47,494 nt of DNA from Planctomycetota bacterium (GTDB lineage Bacteria > Planctomycetota > OFTM77). Position numbers and translations under genes: made by a program. The stretch spans positions 1 through 47,494 of the forward strand of contig JAJDCO010000033.1 of NCBI GenBank assembly GCA_029260795.1, read 5' to 3'. The notes below the pieces were generated by a model that worked only from the letters and a program-made list of their open reading frames with translations, was not told the origin of the DNA and did no database searches. Below are positions 25,337 through 34,690 of this stretch, piece after piece (position 1 is the first letter of the stretch; every line of letters begins with the position of its first letter).

Positions 25337-27586
25337 TCACTGCAGGCTGACGAGGACGAGGACAAAGCCCTCGCCCCTTTCGAGCGACGTCATCGCCTTG
25401 CCGAGGACTGCACCGTCGGTGCGAGCGGTGTCGGTGGCCCTCATGGCGTGACCGGGGAGGGAAGCGGTCGTCAGTCGGTCACCGGGGGCAATGGCACCGT
25501 TCTCGGTCGAGCACTTCACGTAGACGCGGCCGGTCATGGCGATGAGGTGGTCACCGTCGAGGGCGCTGCCCTTGCCCATTTGGATGCCGTGATCGATGCC
25601 GTTGGCACCCGAGACGATGCCGGCGACCTTCCGGTCGTAGGTCTCGGTGGAGAGGATCAGATGGCCCGGATTCTCCGGATCGATGACGAGGACGGAGCCC
25701 GGCTCGTGCTCACCGTCTGCCGTCTCGAAGGCCTCGACGAGGTCGGCGCCCGTGATCTCGAGCACCTTGGTCTTCGTCGTGCCTTCGACGTGCAGCTTCG
25801 CCGCCGGGCTGGTCGTGCCGATGCCGACATTGCCGCTGGGCAAGAGGGACAGGACGCTGGTGTAGCTGCTGAAGTCGGTCCCGTTGTCGCTGGAGTCGAA
25901 GCGGAGGCGATTGCTGTCGAGCGGCAGTCGCCAGAGGGCGCCGGCTCCGGAGGAGTCCGTCTCTTCGAACTCCAAGGACGGAGCAGTTCTCGTCCATCGA
26001 GTGTTGCCAGCGACGTGAAGCTTGACCGTAGGCGCGTTTGTGCCGATGCCGACATTGCTGCCCAGGAAGTACGTCGGCTGCCCGTCCACGCCGATCTGGG
26101 CTTCCGCGGTACCACTTCCGTCACCCTTCATGAGCTGGAGCAATCGATGCCCGGTCGTGTTGGTCTGTCGGAAGAGTCGAACCAGCGCGTTGCCCGTCCC
26201 ATCGAGCGGCTCGGGATTGAGGTCGATCGTGTTGTTCCCAGCGCTCGTGACTTTGCGGATCGACATCGCACCGATGTTGACGTCGTGGAGTGATGAGTAG
26301 CTATCCACATCGTCGTTGTCCTGCAGGCGGATCTGGGCGTCCGGCCCCGAGAGGTGCAGTTGTTTTTCGGGTGTCGCGGTCCCGATGCCGACGTGGTCGT
26401 TGGTGATGCCCAAGGGGCCATTCTGGAGGTACCACTGCGTTCCGGCTCCGTCCGAGGACATCTCCGACATGCGGTTGCCGCCCGAGTAGAAGCGAACGAG
26501 ATTCCCCTGAATGTTCGTGCCCAGCTCGAGGCCGAGGTTGCCGTCGCCACGCTTGAAGATCATTCCGTGGGAGTCTTGAATCTCCATTTGACCGTCGGGA
26601 AGCACCAGACGACCCGAAGAGAACGTCACGTCGCCCGAGCTGGTCGAAATGTCGGCGCCGGTGAGCGAGCCGTTCTGGATGTCAGCGCCCGTGACGGTCT
26701 CGTCGACAATGTCGGTCGCGCCCTCGACCTCGTTCTGATCGTCGTTCACGTACCGCGCGTCCGGACCGACGTCGAAGGTCCCGATGCCCTTGCCGGAGCC
26801 GGCGCCACCGAGTCCCGGCGTGCCCTGGGTACCCGGATCGTCACCGTCGTTGCCGGGTCGATCGACTGACCCAGGTCTCGGGCTCGCCGCCGCGCTCGGC
26901 CGCGGGGAGGGCTTCGAGGCATCGGGCACGAGGCGCCGGGTCTTCGGCTGGCGTGGGAGCTCGCCCGGCGACGCCGACTCCGGGCGCTCACCCTCTGGCA
27001 GCTCACTGCCGGTATCGCTCTCGAGGGCAGGCTTCACCGCGGCGCGAGAGATCGTGTTACCTGCCGGAGCCGAGGTCATCTCGGACGGGGCGGCGGCTCC
27101 AGTCGTCGCCACGAGATGCTGCGTGAACGTTCCGGTGCTCTCTGCCCAGAACAGCACGTCGGAGTCGCGATTGCGCAGGACCAAGTCCTTGAGGCCATCG
27201 CCATCGAGGTCGGTCCGCTGAGCGGTGACGCCGGCTCCGGCATCCCCGAGACCGAGGCGTGCGGTGCCCTCGAGAAAGAAGCCTGTCGAGTCGCCGACCA
27301 GGGCGACGTTCGGTCCGCTTCCGACGAGGTAGAGGTCGAGGTGACCGTCATCGTCGAGGTCAGAGATCAGAATGTCGTGGATCGCGAGGCGGGGCAGCTC
27401 GAGGTTCGAGGTCGCGACCTCGAAGACTCGTCCCTGACGGTTGACCGAGACCGTGAGCCGACCGTCCTCGATGCGCAACGCGTCCGCGAAGCCGTCGCCC
27501 GTCACATCGACGAAGCGCTGCAAAGAATCGGTAGGGGCGGCTCCATTCAGGACGGTAAGGGCCAGGCTGAGCAAGAGCGAAGGCAT
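25337..27586 (-). CDS. Exported FG-GAP plus tail-fibre-like repeat protein
   Basis: The 749-residue protein begins with a short leader (about 1-16). An N-terminal FG-GAP/VCBS-like part (about 25-155) has calcium-type motifs DLDDDGHLDL and DLDGDGLKDL. A Pro/Ser-rich low-complexity linker (about 165-270) leads to a beta-rich region with three copies of a VGIGT-x-x-P-x-x-K/Q-L-H-V/L motif near residues 400, 512 and 586. This motif is known from phage-tail-fibre and similar bacterial surface proteins. The C-terminal domain includes GDRLTTASLPGHAMRA and GAVLGKAMTSLERG, common at the ends of such proteins. ATG 27586 has a TGGAGAT site. It probably forms an elongated, secreted or surface fibre. No phage genes are nearby, so a prophage origin is not supported. 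Confidence 0.8.
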   Translation of the reverse strand: MPSLLLSLALTVLNGAAPTDSLQRFVDVTGDGFADALRIEDGRLTVSVNRQGRVFEVATSNLELPRLAIHDILISDLDDDGHLDLYLVGSGPNVALVGDSTGFFLEGTARLGLGDAGAGVTAQRTDLDGDGLKDLVLRNRDSDVLFWAESTGTFTQHLVATTGAAAPSEMTSAPAGNTISRAAVKPALESDTGSELPEGERPESASPGELPRQPKTRRLVPDASKPSPRPSAAASPRPGSVDRPGNDGDDPGTQGTPGLGGAGSGKGIGTFDVGPDARYVNDDQNEVEGATDIVDETVTGADIQNGSLTGADISTSSGDVTFSSGRLVLPDGQMEIQDSHGMIFKRGDGNLGLELGTNIQGNLVRFYSGGNRMSEMSSDGAGTQWYLQNGPLGITNDHVGIGTATPEKQLHLSGPDAQIRLQDNDDVDSYSSLHDVNIGAMSIRKVTSAGNNTIDLNPEPLDGTGNALVRLFRQTNTTGHRLLQLMKGDGSGTAEAQIGVDGQPTYFLGSNVGIGTNAPTVKLHVAGNTRWTRTAPSLEFEETDSSGAGALWRLPLDSNRLRFDSSDNGTDFSSYTSVLSLLPSGNVGIGTTSPAAKLHVEGTTKTKVLEITGADLVEAFETADGEHEPGSVLVIDPENPGHLILSTETYDRKVAGIVSGANGIDHGIQMGKGSALDGDHLIAMTGRVYVKCSTENGAIAPGDRLTTASLPGHAMRATDTARTDGAVLGKAMTSLERGEGFVLVLVSLQ

Positions 27587-27901
27587 CGATGTATCTCCAG
27601 TAGGGAATCGAGGTCATGCCGTGACCCCAGGTGGGGTCCCCGGGACGGCAGGGATGGAATGGACACTCGCGGCTTTCAGCCTGCGAACGTGGCGAATCGA
27701 ACGACGTAGTCGCGTGCAGTGCGTACCCACCCCGGAGGGAGCGGATGTCGTTCGCGCTCGGAGACAGCTTTTTCGAACGCCATCGGCGTCGAGTGAGACC
27801 CTGTCACCCGCGGGCCGGCTCTTTACCCGCTTCGGGGCCTTGGTCATAATGAGCGCGCTCCTTCGCTTGGCGAAGGGCACCAAGAAAGACCGAGGAAACT
27901 C
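27587..27901. other. Divergent intergenic region
   Basis: This region separates the fibre-like gene (minus) from the first ASPIC/UnbV gene (plus). It holds a small hairpin (GACCCC-AGGT-GGGGTC at 27623-27638) and a good sigma70-type promoter for the plus-strand gene, listed separately. Nothing else gene-like is seen. Confidence 0.4.
27822..27850 (+). promoter_or_regulatory. Sigma70-like promoter of the ASPIC/UnbV gene pair
   Basis: TTTACC (27822-27827) and CATAAT (27845-27850) are separated by 17 bases, matching the consensus in four and five of six positions. The start codon lies 51 bases downstream of the -10 box, leaving room for a leader with the GAGGAA ribosome site. It would drive 27902 and probably 30192. 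Confidence 0.5.
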
Positions 27902-30163
27902 ATGACATTTCGGTGGGCTCACGCCGCCCTGGTCACCACGGCTTGGTTGACCAGCGTTTGTGTCCCCGCTTGCTCGGAGCAATCGCCGACCCCGGAGGTC
28001 GATTCCACTCCGTCCCTCGAGGCGGATCTTCTGCGGGCGAAGCAGCACCTCGATCGGGGACGTCTCGATACGGCCCTCGAGGTGGTCGAGCGCGCGGTGG
28101 CCGCGGCCCCCAAACACGCACAGGCTCTCCTGCTCTGGGGCTCGATCCTCGAGAAGATCGGATCCCCGCATCGGTCGCGCGACGCCTTCGAACGCGCGCT
28201 CGCCCTCGACGACCTTGGTGAGTCACAACGCCTCTTCGCGTTGACTCGCCTGACCTATCTCTGCTTGAGCCCGGTGAACGTTCTGGATCTCGAGAAAGCC
28301 GGCGAGTACCTGAGTGCGGCTCGGGAGGCTGGCCTACCGGAACGGGAGGCGGTTCGGCTCGAGGCCATGCGCCTGGAGTGTCTCGACCAACGTGACGACG
28401 CGATTGCCACCTATCGGCGTGCGATCGAGGTCGATCCCGAAGGCGTGCTTCCTCGCCGTGGTCTGGCGGCGCTTCTCATTCGCTCGAGGCGAACCGAAGA
28501 AGCCCGCTCGCTCCTGCGCGAGGCGCTCGATCGTCAGTTTCGGGAGCCGGCGAGCCTGTGGCTGCTTCGGGTGTCGCACGACGTGGACGGCACCGAGCCG
28601 TCGTTGGAGTCGCGCTATCGTCTTCCGGAGCGGTCGCCGACCGGCCCGACTCCGGCGTTTCGGCTGACCGACGTCGGTCCGGCAATGGGTGTGAATCGCC
28701 TGGACGGTGGGCGAGCGAGCGCGTGGGGCGACTTCGACGGCGATGGGGATCTCGACCTGGCCACGGTCGGCAGCTATCGGCCGAACGCGCTGTTTCGAAA
28801 CGACGGCGAGCGGTTCGTCGACGTCGCTCGAGAGGTGGGCTTCGCGCCACCCGGCGATGGGTGGGGCTGCCTCGCCGCCGACATCGACAACGATGGTGAC
28901 CTCGATCTTCTCGTGACGCGCAGCGGTTGGTTCGGCGATGAGCGCAACCTGCTCTACCTCAATGATGGTGAAGGCCACTTCGAGGAAGTCGGCGAGCGGG
29001 CGGGCCTGAATCAGAAGCGCTCGAGCCTGGGTGCGGCTTGGGCGGACTACGATCTCGACGGTGACCTCGACCTCTACGTGGCCAACGGCGTGGGCGCGGC
29101 CTCCGACCAAGGCTCGATCAACAGCCTGTATCGAAACGACGGCACGGGTCGGTTCGTGGAGGTGGCCGCCGAGCTCGGCGTCGCGGACGCACGCAAGTCG
29201 ATCGGGACCGCTTGGGGTGACATCGATGGCGACGGCGATCCGGACTTGGTGGTCGCGAATCTGGGAGACGGCTGCCGCCTGTATCGCAACGACGATGGCC
29301 GCTTCACCGACGTCACGGCCGAGGCGCAGGTCCGAGCGAGCGCGGCCTCGTACGTGCCCTTTTTCTTCGACATGGACGCCGACGGCGATCTCGATCTGTT
29401 CGTGACGAGCTTCAGCTCATTCGTCACGTTCGCAAGCTCGGTCCAACCCGGCTCCGAGGTCAACGACGCCGAGCGACTCTACCTCTATCGCAACGACGGG
29501 AAGGGCCGCTTTCAGGACGTCACCCGCAGGGCCGGCTTGGCGCGTGCCTTCGGAGCGATGGGCGCCAACTGGGGCGATCTGGACAACGATGGCTTCCCGG
29601 AGATCTACCTGGGTAACGGCGGTCCGTTCCTCGAGCGGCTGGAGCCGAACGCACTCTTCCACAACCGGGGAGACGGGACGTTCCAGGAGGAGACGCGGCG
29701 AGTCGGAGGCGGGCACATCGGCAAAGGTCACGGCGTCACATTTGCCGACTTCGATCGGGATGGGGACCTCGACATCTACGCTCCCCTCGGCGGCGCCTAC
29801 CGCGGCGACCAGTGGGAGAATGCGCTGTATCGGAACGACGGTGGTGAGGCGGCCGGCCACTCGATCACGATCGCGTGTCGGGGCTCGCAGACCAACCGCT
29901 TCGGGATCGGCGTCCAGCTCCGAGCCTTCGTGGGGGAGCGAGTGCTCTATCGCGAGATCGAAGGTGGCGCCGCCTTCGGCTCCTCGAACCCGGCGATGGC
30001 CCATTTCGGTTTGGGTATCGCGGACCACATCGACCGGCTCGAGGTGCTCTGGCCAGCCGGAGGTACCCGTCAAGTAGTCGAGGACTTGCCCGCAGATCAC
30101 TATATTGTGATCACCGAGGGCGAAGCGCTCTTGGCGAGTCGCCCCCACGATCGCGTGCGTTAG
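27902..30163 (+). CDS. TPR/FG-GAP/ASPIC-UnbV lipoprotein, copy 1
   Basis: The 753-residue envelope protein has a leader ending VCVPAC, a plausible lipobox with Cys24. TPR-type helices (about 35-215, with KHAQALLLWGSILEKIG) are followed by FG-GAP/VCBS repeats (about 250-640). Those repeats carry DxDxDGxxD calcium loops such as DFDGDGDLDLATVG, DIDNDGDLDLLVTR and DLDGDLDLYVANG. An ASPIC/UnbV domain closes the protein (about 655-745, with SNPAMAHFGLGIADHIDRLE and DLPADHYIVITEG). This layout matches the CRTAC1-like family found in planctomycetes and acidobacteria, where function is largely unknown. ATG 27902 has GAGGAA just upstream. The second copy begins 28 bases after the stop, so the two are co-transcribed. 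All repeats look intact. Confidence 0.92.
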   Translation: MTFRWAHAALVTTAWLTSVCVPACSEQSPTPEVDSTPSLEADLLRAKQHLDRGRLDTALEVVERAVAAAPKHAQALLLWGSILEKIGSPHRSRDAFERALALDDLGESQRLFALTRLTYLCLSPVNVLDLEKAGEYLSAAREAGLPEREAVRLEAMRLECLDQRDDAIATYRRAIEVDPEGVLPRRGLAALLIRSRRTEEARSLLREALDRQFREPASLWLLRVSHDVDGTEPSLESRYRLPERSPTGPTPAFRLTDVGPAMGVNRLDGGRASAWGDFDGDGDLDLATVGSYRPNALFRNDGERFVDVAREVGFAPPGDGWGCLAADIDNDGDLDLLVTRSGWFGDERNLLYLNDGEGHFEEVGERAGLNQKRSSLGAAWADYDLDGDLDLYVANGVGAASDQGSINSLYRNDGTGRFVEVAAELGVADARKSIGTAWGDIDGDGDPDLVVANLGDGCRLYRNDDGRFTDVTAEAQVRASAASYVPFFFDMDADGDLDLFVTSFSSFVTFASSVQPGSEVNDAERLYLYRNDGKGRFQDVTRRAGLARAFGAMGANWGDLDNDGFPEIYLGNGGPFLERLEPNALFHNRGDGTFQEETRRVGGGHIGKGHGVTFADFDRDGDLDIYAPLGGAYRGDQWENALYRNDGGEAAGHSITIACRGSQTNRFGIGVQLRAFVGERVLYREIEGGAAFGSSNPAMAHFGLGIADHIDRLEVLWPAGGTRQVVEDLPADHYIVITEGEALLASRPHDRVR

Positions 30164-30191
30164 AACCGGGGCGGGGTTTCGAACCGAGGCT

Positions 30192-32477
30192 GTGACCACG
30201 ACGGTGAAGATGTTGGCTCTGATACTCCGCGCCTTGTTGGCCGTGCTCTGCGGGACCTTGATCGCCTGCTCTTCGGAAGACGGAATCGACGTGGCCGATC
30301 GCGGTGAGCGAGATCGCCTCTACGACCAGGCGGCGGCGGACTACAAGTCGGGACGTGTGAACGAAGCGGTGCAGAAGCTGACGCAGGCTGTCGCGATCGA
30401 TTCGGATCATGCCGAGACGCGCATGCTGCTCGGGAGAGTCTTCCTGGAGCAAAGTGGCTTCTCCCAAGCCAAGGAGTGTTTCGAGGTCGTGTTGAAGCAC
30501 CAGAACCTCGAGCCGCGTGACGAGTTCCTCGCCCGCATCTGCTTGGCGCGTACGCTCATGACGCCCGGCAACGTGATGGATCTCGAGCGCGCGGTCGACG
30601 AGCTCGAGCGCGTGCGCAAGATTCGCGCGGAGCCGCGGGTGCTTCTCGAGCTGGGCAAAGTGCACTTCTACCAAGGCGAGCGGGAAGAGGCGGCGCGTCT
30701 TTTTGACGAGGCGCTCGGACGCGATCCCAGCTTGACGCGCGCCTCCATCCAGCTCGCCGCCCTGCACTATCTCGACGGCGACGACGACGCGGCGATTCGT
30801 GTTTGCCAGAAAGGGCTGGATCAGCGCTTCGACGATCGGGAGCTCGAGTTCCTGCTGATGCTCGCCTGGCGCCGCAAGCACGGTGAGTATCCGGGCGACC
30901 TCGAGGCGCGCTACGAGCTGCATCCCGGCATCGAGCGGCTGATGGATCAGCCCGCCCGTTTCGTCGAGGTGGCAAAGGAGGTCGGCGTCGACCTGTACTC
31001 GGGGGGGCGGGGCAGTGCCTGGGCCGACTTCGATGGAGACGGCGACCTCGATCTGGCCGCGGTCGGCAATCATCACGCGAACGCGCTCTATCGCAACAAT
31101 GGCGACGGCACCTACACCGACATCGCGAAGGACGCCGGAGTATCCGAGCCGACCGACGGATGGGGATGTCTGTTCGCCGACTACGACAACGATGGTGACG
31201 AAGACCTCCTGGTCGTGCGCGCGGGTTGGGAAGGCGAGAAGCCGAACTCGCTCTATCAGAACCAGGGCGGCGGAAAGTTTCGGGACGTTTCGACCGAGTC
31301 GGGGATCGGCAAGCTGAGCCGATCGGGGCTGGGTGCGGCCTGGGCCGACGTCGACCTCGACGGCGACCTCGACCTGCACATCGCCAACGGCGTCGGTGCG
31401 CTGCTTCCGGATGGACGCATCAACTCGCTGTATCGCAACAACGGCGACGGTACGTTCACCGAGGTGGGAGAAGCCGCGGGCGTCGCCCACTCCGGGGCTG
31501 CCATCGGATGTGCGTTCGGCGACTACGACCTCGACGGAGACCCGGACCTTTACATCGGTCAGCTCGGCTCGTCGAACGTGCTGTTCCGCAACCGGGGCGA
31601 CGGCACCTTCGAGGAGGTGACGGCCGAGGCGGGCGGACAGCAGCCGCTGCGCAGCTACGTGCCGTTCTTCTTCGACTTCGACGCCGATGCCGACCTCGAC
31701 ATCTTCGCGACCAACTTCTCCATCTTCGAGTCTTTTATCTCGTGTCGCATCAACGGATCGGCGCCGACGGATCTCGATCGGCCCGCCCTCCATCGCAACA
31801 ACGGTGACGGCACCTTCACCGACATCACGCGCCGCGCCGGCTTGTCACTCTCATTCGGATCGATGGCCGGCAACTGGGGCGACATCGACAACGATGGGTT
31901 TCCCGAGATCTATCTCGGCAATGGCGGCCCGCCCATGGAGCGGTTGGAGCCCAACGCCCTGCTCTACAACAACGGCGACGGAACGTTCTCGGAGATCACC
32001 GAGCAGACGGGGACCGGCCATCTCGGTAAGGGCCACGGCACCTCCCTCGCCGACTTCGACGACGACGGCGATCTCGACCTCTACTCACCCAACGGCGGCT
32101 ACTACATCGGCGACCGTTGGCACAATGCGCTGTACCGCAACGACGGGGGCAACTCGCGACCGTCGATCATCGTCGAGTGCCGCGGCGTGAAGAGCAATCG
32201 CAACGGCGTCGGTGCTCAGGTGTTCGTGCAGATGGGCGATCGCCGCTACCTGCGCGAGGTCAGCGGTGGACAGGGGTTCGGGTCTCTCTCACAGCGAGCC
32301 GTACACTGCGGCCTCGGTGAAGGCGCGACCAGGGTGGAGCGTCTCGAGGTCTATTGGCCGGTGACGAAGCAGCGCCAGGTGTTCGAGAACCTCCCGGTCG
32401 ATCGCTACATCGTCATCACCGAAGGCGAGGCGGAGCCGAAGATCCGCGAGTTCCGAGGGCGACGCGCGGATCGCTGA
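30192..32477 (+). CDS. TPR/FG-GAP/ASPIC-UnbV lipoprotein, copy 2
   Basis: A 761-residue paralog of the upstream gene with the same order: lipoprotein leader ending GTLIAC, TPR helices (about 35-240), FG-GAP/VCBS repeats with DFDGDGDLDLAAVG, DYDNDGDEDLLVV and DLDGDLDLHIANG, then ASPIC/UnbV (about 660-750, ending NLPVDRYIVITEG). GTG 30192 is taken as the start; ATG 30210 is an alternative that keeps the leader. The two copies are clearly diverged, especially in the TPR part, so the duplication is old. Both are probably outer-membrane-anchored and calcium-binding. The gene converges with the dehydrogenase gene, with 9 bases between stops. Confidence 0.92.
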   Translation: MTTTVKMLALILRALLAVLCGTLIACSSEDGIDVADRGERDRLYDQAAADYKSGRVNEAVQKLTQAVAIDSDHAETRMLLGRVFLEQSGFSQAKECFEVVLKHQNLEPRDEFLARICLARTLMTPGNVMDLERAVDELERVRKIRAEPRVLLELGKVHFYQGEREEAARLFDEALGRDPSLTRASIQLAALHYLDGDDDAAIRVCQKGLDQRFDDRELEFLLMLAWRRKHGEYPGDLEARYELHPGIERLMDQPARFVEVAKEVGVDLYSGGRGSAWADFDGDGDLDLAAVGNHHANALYRNNGDGTYTDIAKDAGVSEPTDGWGCLFADYDNDGDEDLLVVRAGWEGEKPNSLYQNQGGGKFRDVSTESGIGKLSRSGLGAAWADVDLDGDLDLHIANGVGALLPDGRINSLYRNNGDGTFTEVGEAAGVAHSGAAIGCAFGDYDLDGDPDLYIGQLGSSNVLFRNRGDGTFEEVTAEAGGQQPLRSYVPFFFDFDADADLDIFATNFSIFESFISCRINGSAPTDLDRPALHRNNGDGTFTDITRRAGLSLSFGSMAGNWGDIDNDGFPEIYLGNGGPPMERLEPNALLYNNGDGTFSEITEQTGTGHLGKGHGTSLADFDDDGDLDLYSPNGGYYIGDRWHNALYRNDGGNSRPSIIVECRGVKSNRNGVGAQVFVQMGDRRYLREVSGGQGFGSLSQRAVHCGLGEGATRVERLEVYWPVTKQRQVFENLPVDRYIVITEGEAEPKIREFRGRRADR

Positions 32478-32486
32478 CGGAGGCGC

Positions 32487-33494
32487 TCAGAAGCTGCGAG
32501 GAAGTCCGATGTCGAGCATCGTGCGGAGTCCGGGCGGGGCCTCCAGGATGCGCGGTATCAGATTGATCAGCATGCTCGTCGTGGCCGTGTCTCCTGCGAT
32601 GCCGCCCACGGACTTGAGGTGGATGGGCGGGTTTCCTGCGATCTCGATCTCATCCCCCGGCTCGGCCGCGCCGACGTACATCTGCAAGTCGAGATGGAGC
32701 TCGCGTCCATCGGCGGTCCAGCCCGAAGCGGTGTGATGGATCCCGGCGACTTGCCCGGCGGACACGTCGACGTGCTCGGTCTTGATCGCGGCGTCGGCCA
32801 GCTTCGGCTCGAGCTTCTCCTCGGTGCGCTCGAGTGACCAACCGAGACCAGCGGCCAGAAGTGCCAGCGACTCGACGAGCCCGACGTGACCCAGTCGCTT
32901 CTCGGCGGCCAGGCCGCGAAACTCGGCTTCGGAAAGTCCGGCGCCGACTTTCTTCTGGAGTGGACCTCGGCGGCTGGCGGCGTCGACGACGCGTCGCGCA
33001 TCGATGCGCTTCACGTCGACGCTCGGCGCGCTGGCGACCAGGGCGAGCGTGTCGAGGACGAAGCCCGGGTTGACGCCGCTTCCGATGATCGAGACGCCGT
33101 GCTCCCGAGCACAGGCATCGAGAGCTTCGGCATCTTGGGGCGCGGCGAGTCGCGGCCACAGCAGCTCTTCGCAGCTCGAGACCACGTTGAGACCGGACTG
33201 GCAAAGGGCTTCGAGCTGGGAGCGCACCTGAGGAATGCGCGACTGCGTGGTGTGGATCGCGACGTCGGCAGAGACCCCCTCCTCCAAGGCCTCGCCGAGA
33301 TCCGGCGCCACGACCACGTCACTGGAGGGCACGTCCATTGGGAGAAACGCGCCGAGCGCGCGACCCTCGAGCCCCGGATCTTGATCGACGGCGGCGACGA
33401 GCTCGAGCTTTGGATGACGCAGCACGGCGATGGCACACGCAACCCCGATCGGACCCAGACCGAACTGCACGACTCGCCACGGACGCTCGGACAT
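32487..33494 (-). CDS. DapB-like NAD(P)-dependent dehydrogenase
   Basis: The 335-residue cytoplasmic enzyme has an N-terminal Rossmann fold with VVQFGLGPIGVACAIAVLRH (GxGxxG at about residues 12-17) and an acidic VAAVDQDP end of the second strand, suggesting NAD preference. The middle part has NVVSSCEELLWP and GSGVNPGFVLDTLAL, as in dihydrodipicolinate reductase relatives such as 2,4-diaminopentanoate dehydrogenase. The substrate cannot be fixed from sequence. ATG 33494 is preceded by AGAGGAGA on the minus strand; the upstream extension lacks a site. True DapB is smaller (about 270 residues), so this is the longer amino-acid dehydrogenase-like branch. No pathway partner is adjacent. Confidence 0.8.
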   Translation of the reverse strand: MSERPWRVVQFGLGPIGVACAIAVLRHPKLELVAAVDQDPGLEGRALGAFLPMDVPSSDVVVAPDLGEALEEGVSADVAIHTTQSRIPQVRSQLEALCQSGLNVVSSCEELLWPRLAAPQDAEALDACAREHGVSIIGSGVNPGFVLDTLALVASAPSVDVKRIDARRVVDAASRRGPLQKKVGAGLSEAEFRGLAAEKRLGHVGLVESLALLAAGLGWSLERTEEKLEPKLADAAIKTEHVDVSAGQVAGIHHTASGWTADGRELHLDLQMYVGAAEPGDEIEIAGNPPIHLKSVGGIAGDTATTSMLINLIPRILEAPPGLRTMLDIGLPRSF

Positions 33495-33763
33495 CGAAGT
33501 CTCCTCTTTCGCAGATAGGGCCAGAACGCGCCCGATGTTGCCGGAATCCGGACGCCCGGAAAAGGCCCTATCGAAAGACGAGATGAGCAAGGAGCGCGCG
33601 AGGTCGAAGGGGGTCGCGAAGGTTGGGACGACCCGAGAATCTGGACGTTCGGCTCAGGCTCTCTTCGAGTCAAGCTTCAGCTCCGGGCAGTCGAAAGGGA
33701 GGACGCCACATCCCGTCGGGCCAGCATTGGCTCGACACGGCTAGCCTTCTGAGTGTCCATCCC

Positions 33764-34114
33764 ATGAGAAACCGGCGTGCTTGCTTGCTCGTGTTGCTCG
33801 GGTTGACCCTCGCCTGGGCGGCGTGGATCGTCTTCCCCAAGATCGGAGACTCCTTCCGCGGCTACCGGGACGAATGGGCCGAGCGCATGGGGATCAGAAA
33901 AGGAATGTCGAGCGAGATGGTCATCGACCATCTCGGCCAGCCGGACACCGTGCTGTTTCCGGAGCGGCCGCCTGTGCCGGGTGAGTATCCCGGGCTCGAC
34001 GCACCGATCAGCGGTCAGGTCTTCGTGTATCGCTCCTTCGGCCTGCTGGGCCGAGCGTACATCTACCTCAACCAGAGGGGCCATGTGCGGGCTTGGGGCG
34101 GCGGTCCGGGCTGA
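33764..34114 (+). CDS. Small anchored SmpA/BamE-like protein, unknown
   Basis: A 116-residue protein with an N-terminal hydrophobic segment (about 6-23, CLLVLLGLTLAWAAWIVF) acting as leader or anchor. The segment IRKGMSSEMVIDHLGQPDTV resembles the SmpA/OmlA (BamE) signature, in which GMS-x-x-V-x-x-x-LG-x-PD opens a small alpha-beta domain, and the tail YRSFGLLGRAYIYLNQRGHV fits its strands. Role in outer membrane assembly is not supported beyond this motif. ATG 33764 directly precedes the leader; no strong ribosome site is seen. It is divergent from the dehydrogenase gene with 269 bases between. Confidence 0.6.
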   Translation: MRNRRACLLVLLGLTLAWAAWIVFPKIGDSFRGYRDEWAERMGIRKGMSSEMVIDHLGQPDTVLFPERPPVPGEYPGLDAPISGQVFVYRSFGLLGRAYIYLNQRGHVRAWGGGPG

Positions 34115-34323
34115 GGTGAGAAGATCGATCTCACGAGTCGCGCTCGCTGCTCGTTGATTCGGGTGTGCTACCCACGACGTCGACGCAAGCCGTCCCGCTT
34201 CCGGGGGCTTGTGGCCGGATTCGGCCTGCGGCATCATTTCGCTGCCGGCCGACCGCCATTGGACGTCCCGAGCCGCCGCGGTGCGGCACATTCAGATACC
34301 CGAATTCAACGAAAGATCACCCC

Positions 34324-34674
34324 ATGAGCACGACCCGCGCTTTCGCCACCTTGTTGTCCCTCCTCCTGACCGCGGCCTTCGCTTTCGGATGCGGCGAGAA
34401 AAAGGCCGCTGACGAAGGCGAGAAGAAGTCCGGCGAATCGACGAAGAGCGAGAAGGCCGACAAGGGGACCCCGTCCGACGACGCCCTGGCCGAGGGTGAC
34501 GCCAAGGCTTACCCACTGACCGTGTGCATCGTCTCCGACGAAGACCTCGACTCGATGGGCGGCCCGGTCGAGCTCGTTCACAAGGGCCAGACGATCAAGT
34601 TCTGCTGCTCCTCGTGCGTCGACTCCTTCAAGGACAACCCCGACGAGTACCTGGCGAAGCTCGCCGGCAAGTAA
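34324..34674 (+). CDS. Lipoprotein with a YHS/TRASH-like metal-binding domain
   Basis: The 116-residue product has a lipoprotein leader with lipobox AFGC (Cys23). A Lys/Glu/Ser-rich linker (about 25-60) precedes a small C-terminal domain with a first Cys in YPLTVCIVSDE and the cluster FCCSSCVDSFKDNPDEYLAKL. The spacing C...CCxxC resembles YHS/TRASH-type domains that bind copper or other soft metals. A role in periplasmic metal sensing or buffering is inference. ATG 34324 is the first codon before the leader. It converges with a TPR lipoprotein gene, with dispersed hairpin repeats between them. Confidence 0.75.
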   Translation: MSTTRAFATLLSLLLTAAFAFGCGEKKAADEGEKKSGESTKSEKADKGTPSDDALAEGDAKAYPLTVCIVSDEDLDSMGGPVELVHKGQTIKFCCSSCVDSFKDNPDEYLAKLAGK

Positions 34675-34690
34675 AGGCTGCGAGTACCTG

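Noticed and set aside
25337..27586. Prophage tail region
   Set aside because: Only the VGIGT repeats recall phage fibres. There are no capsid, terminase, integrase or lysis genes nearby, and the protein has a leader and FG-GAP domain.
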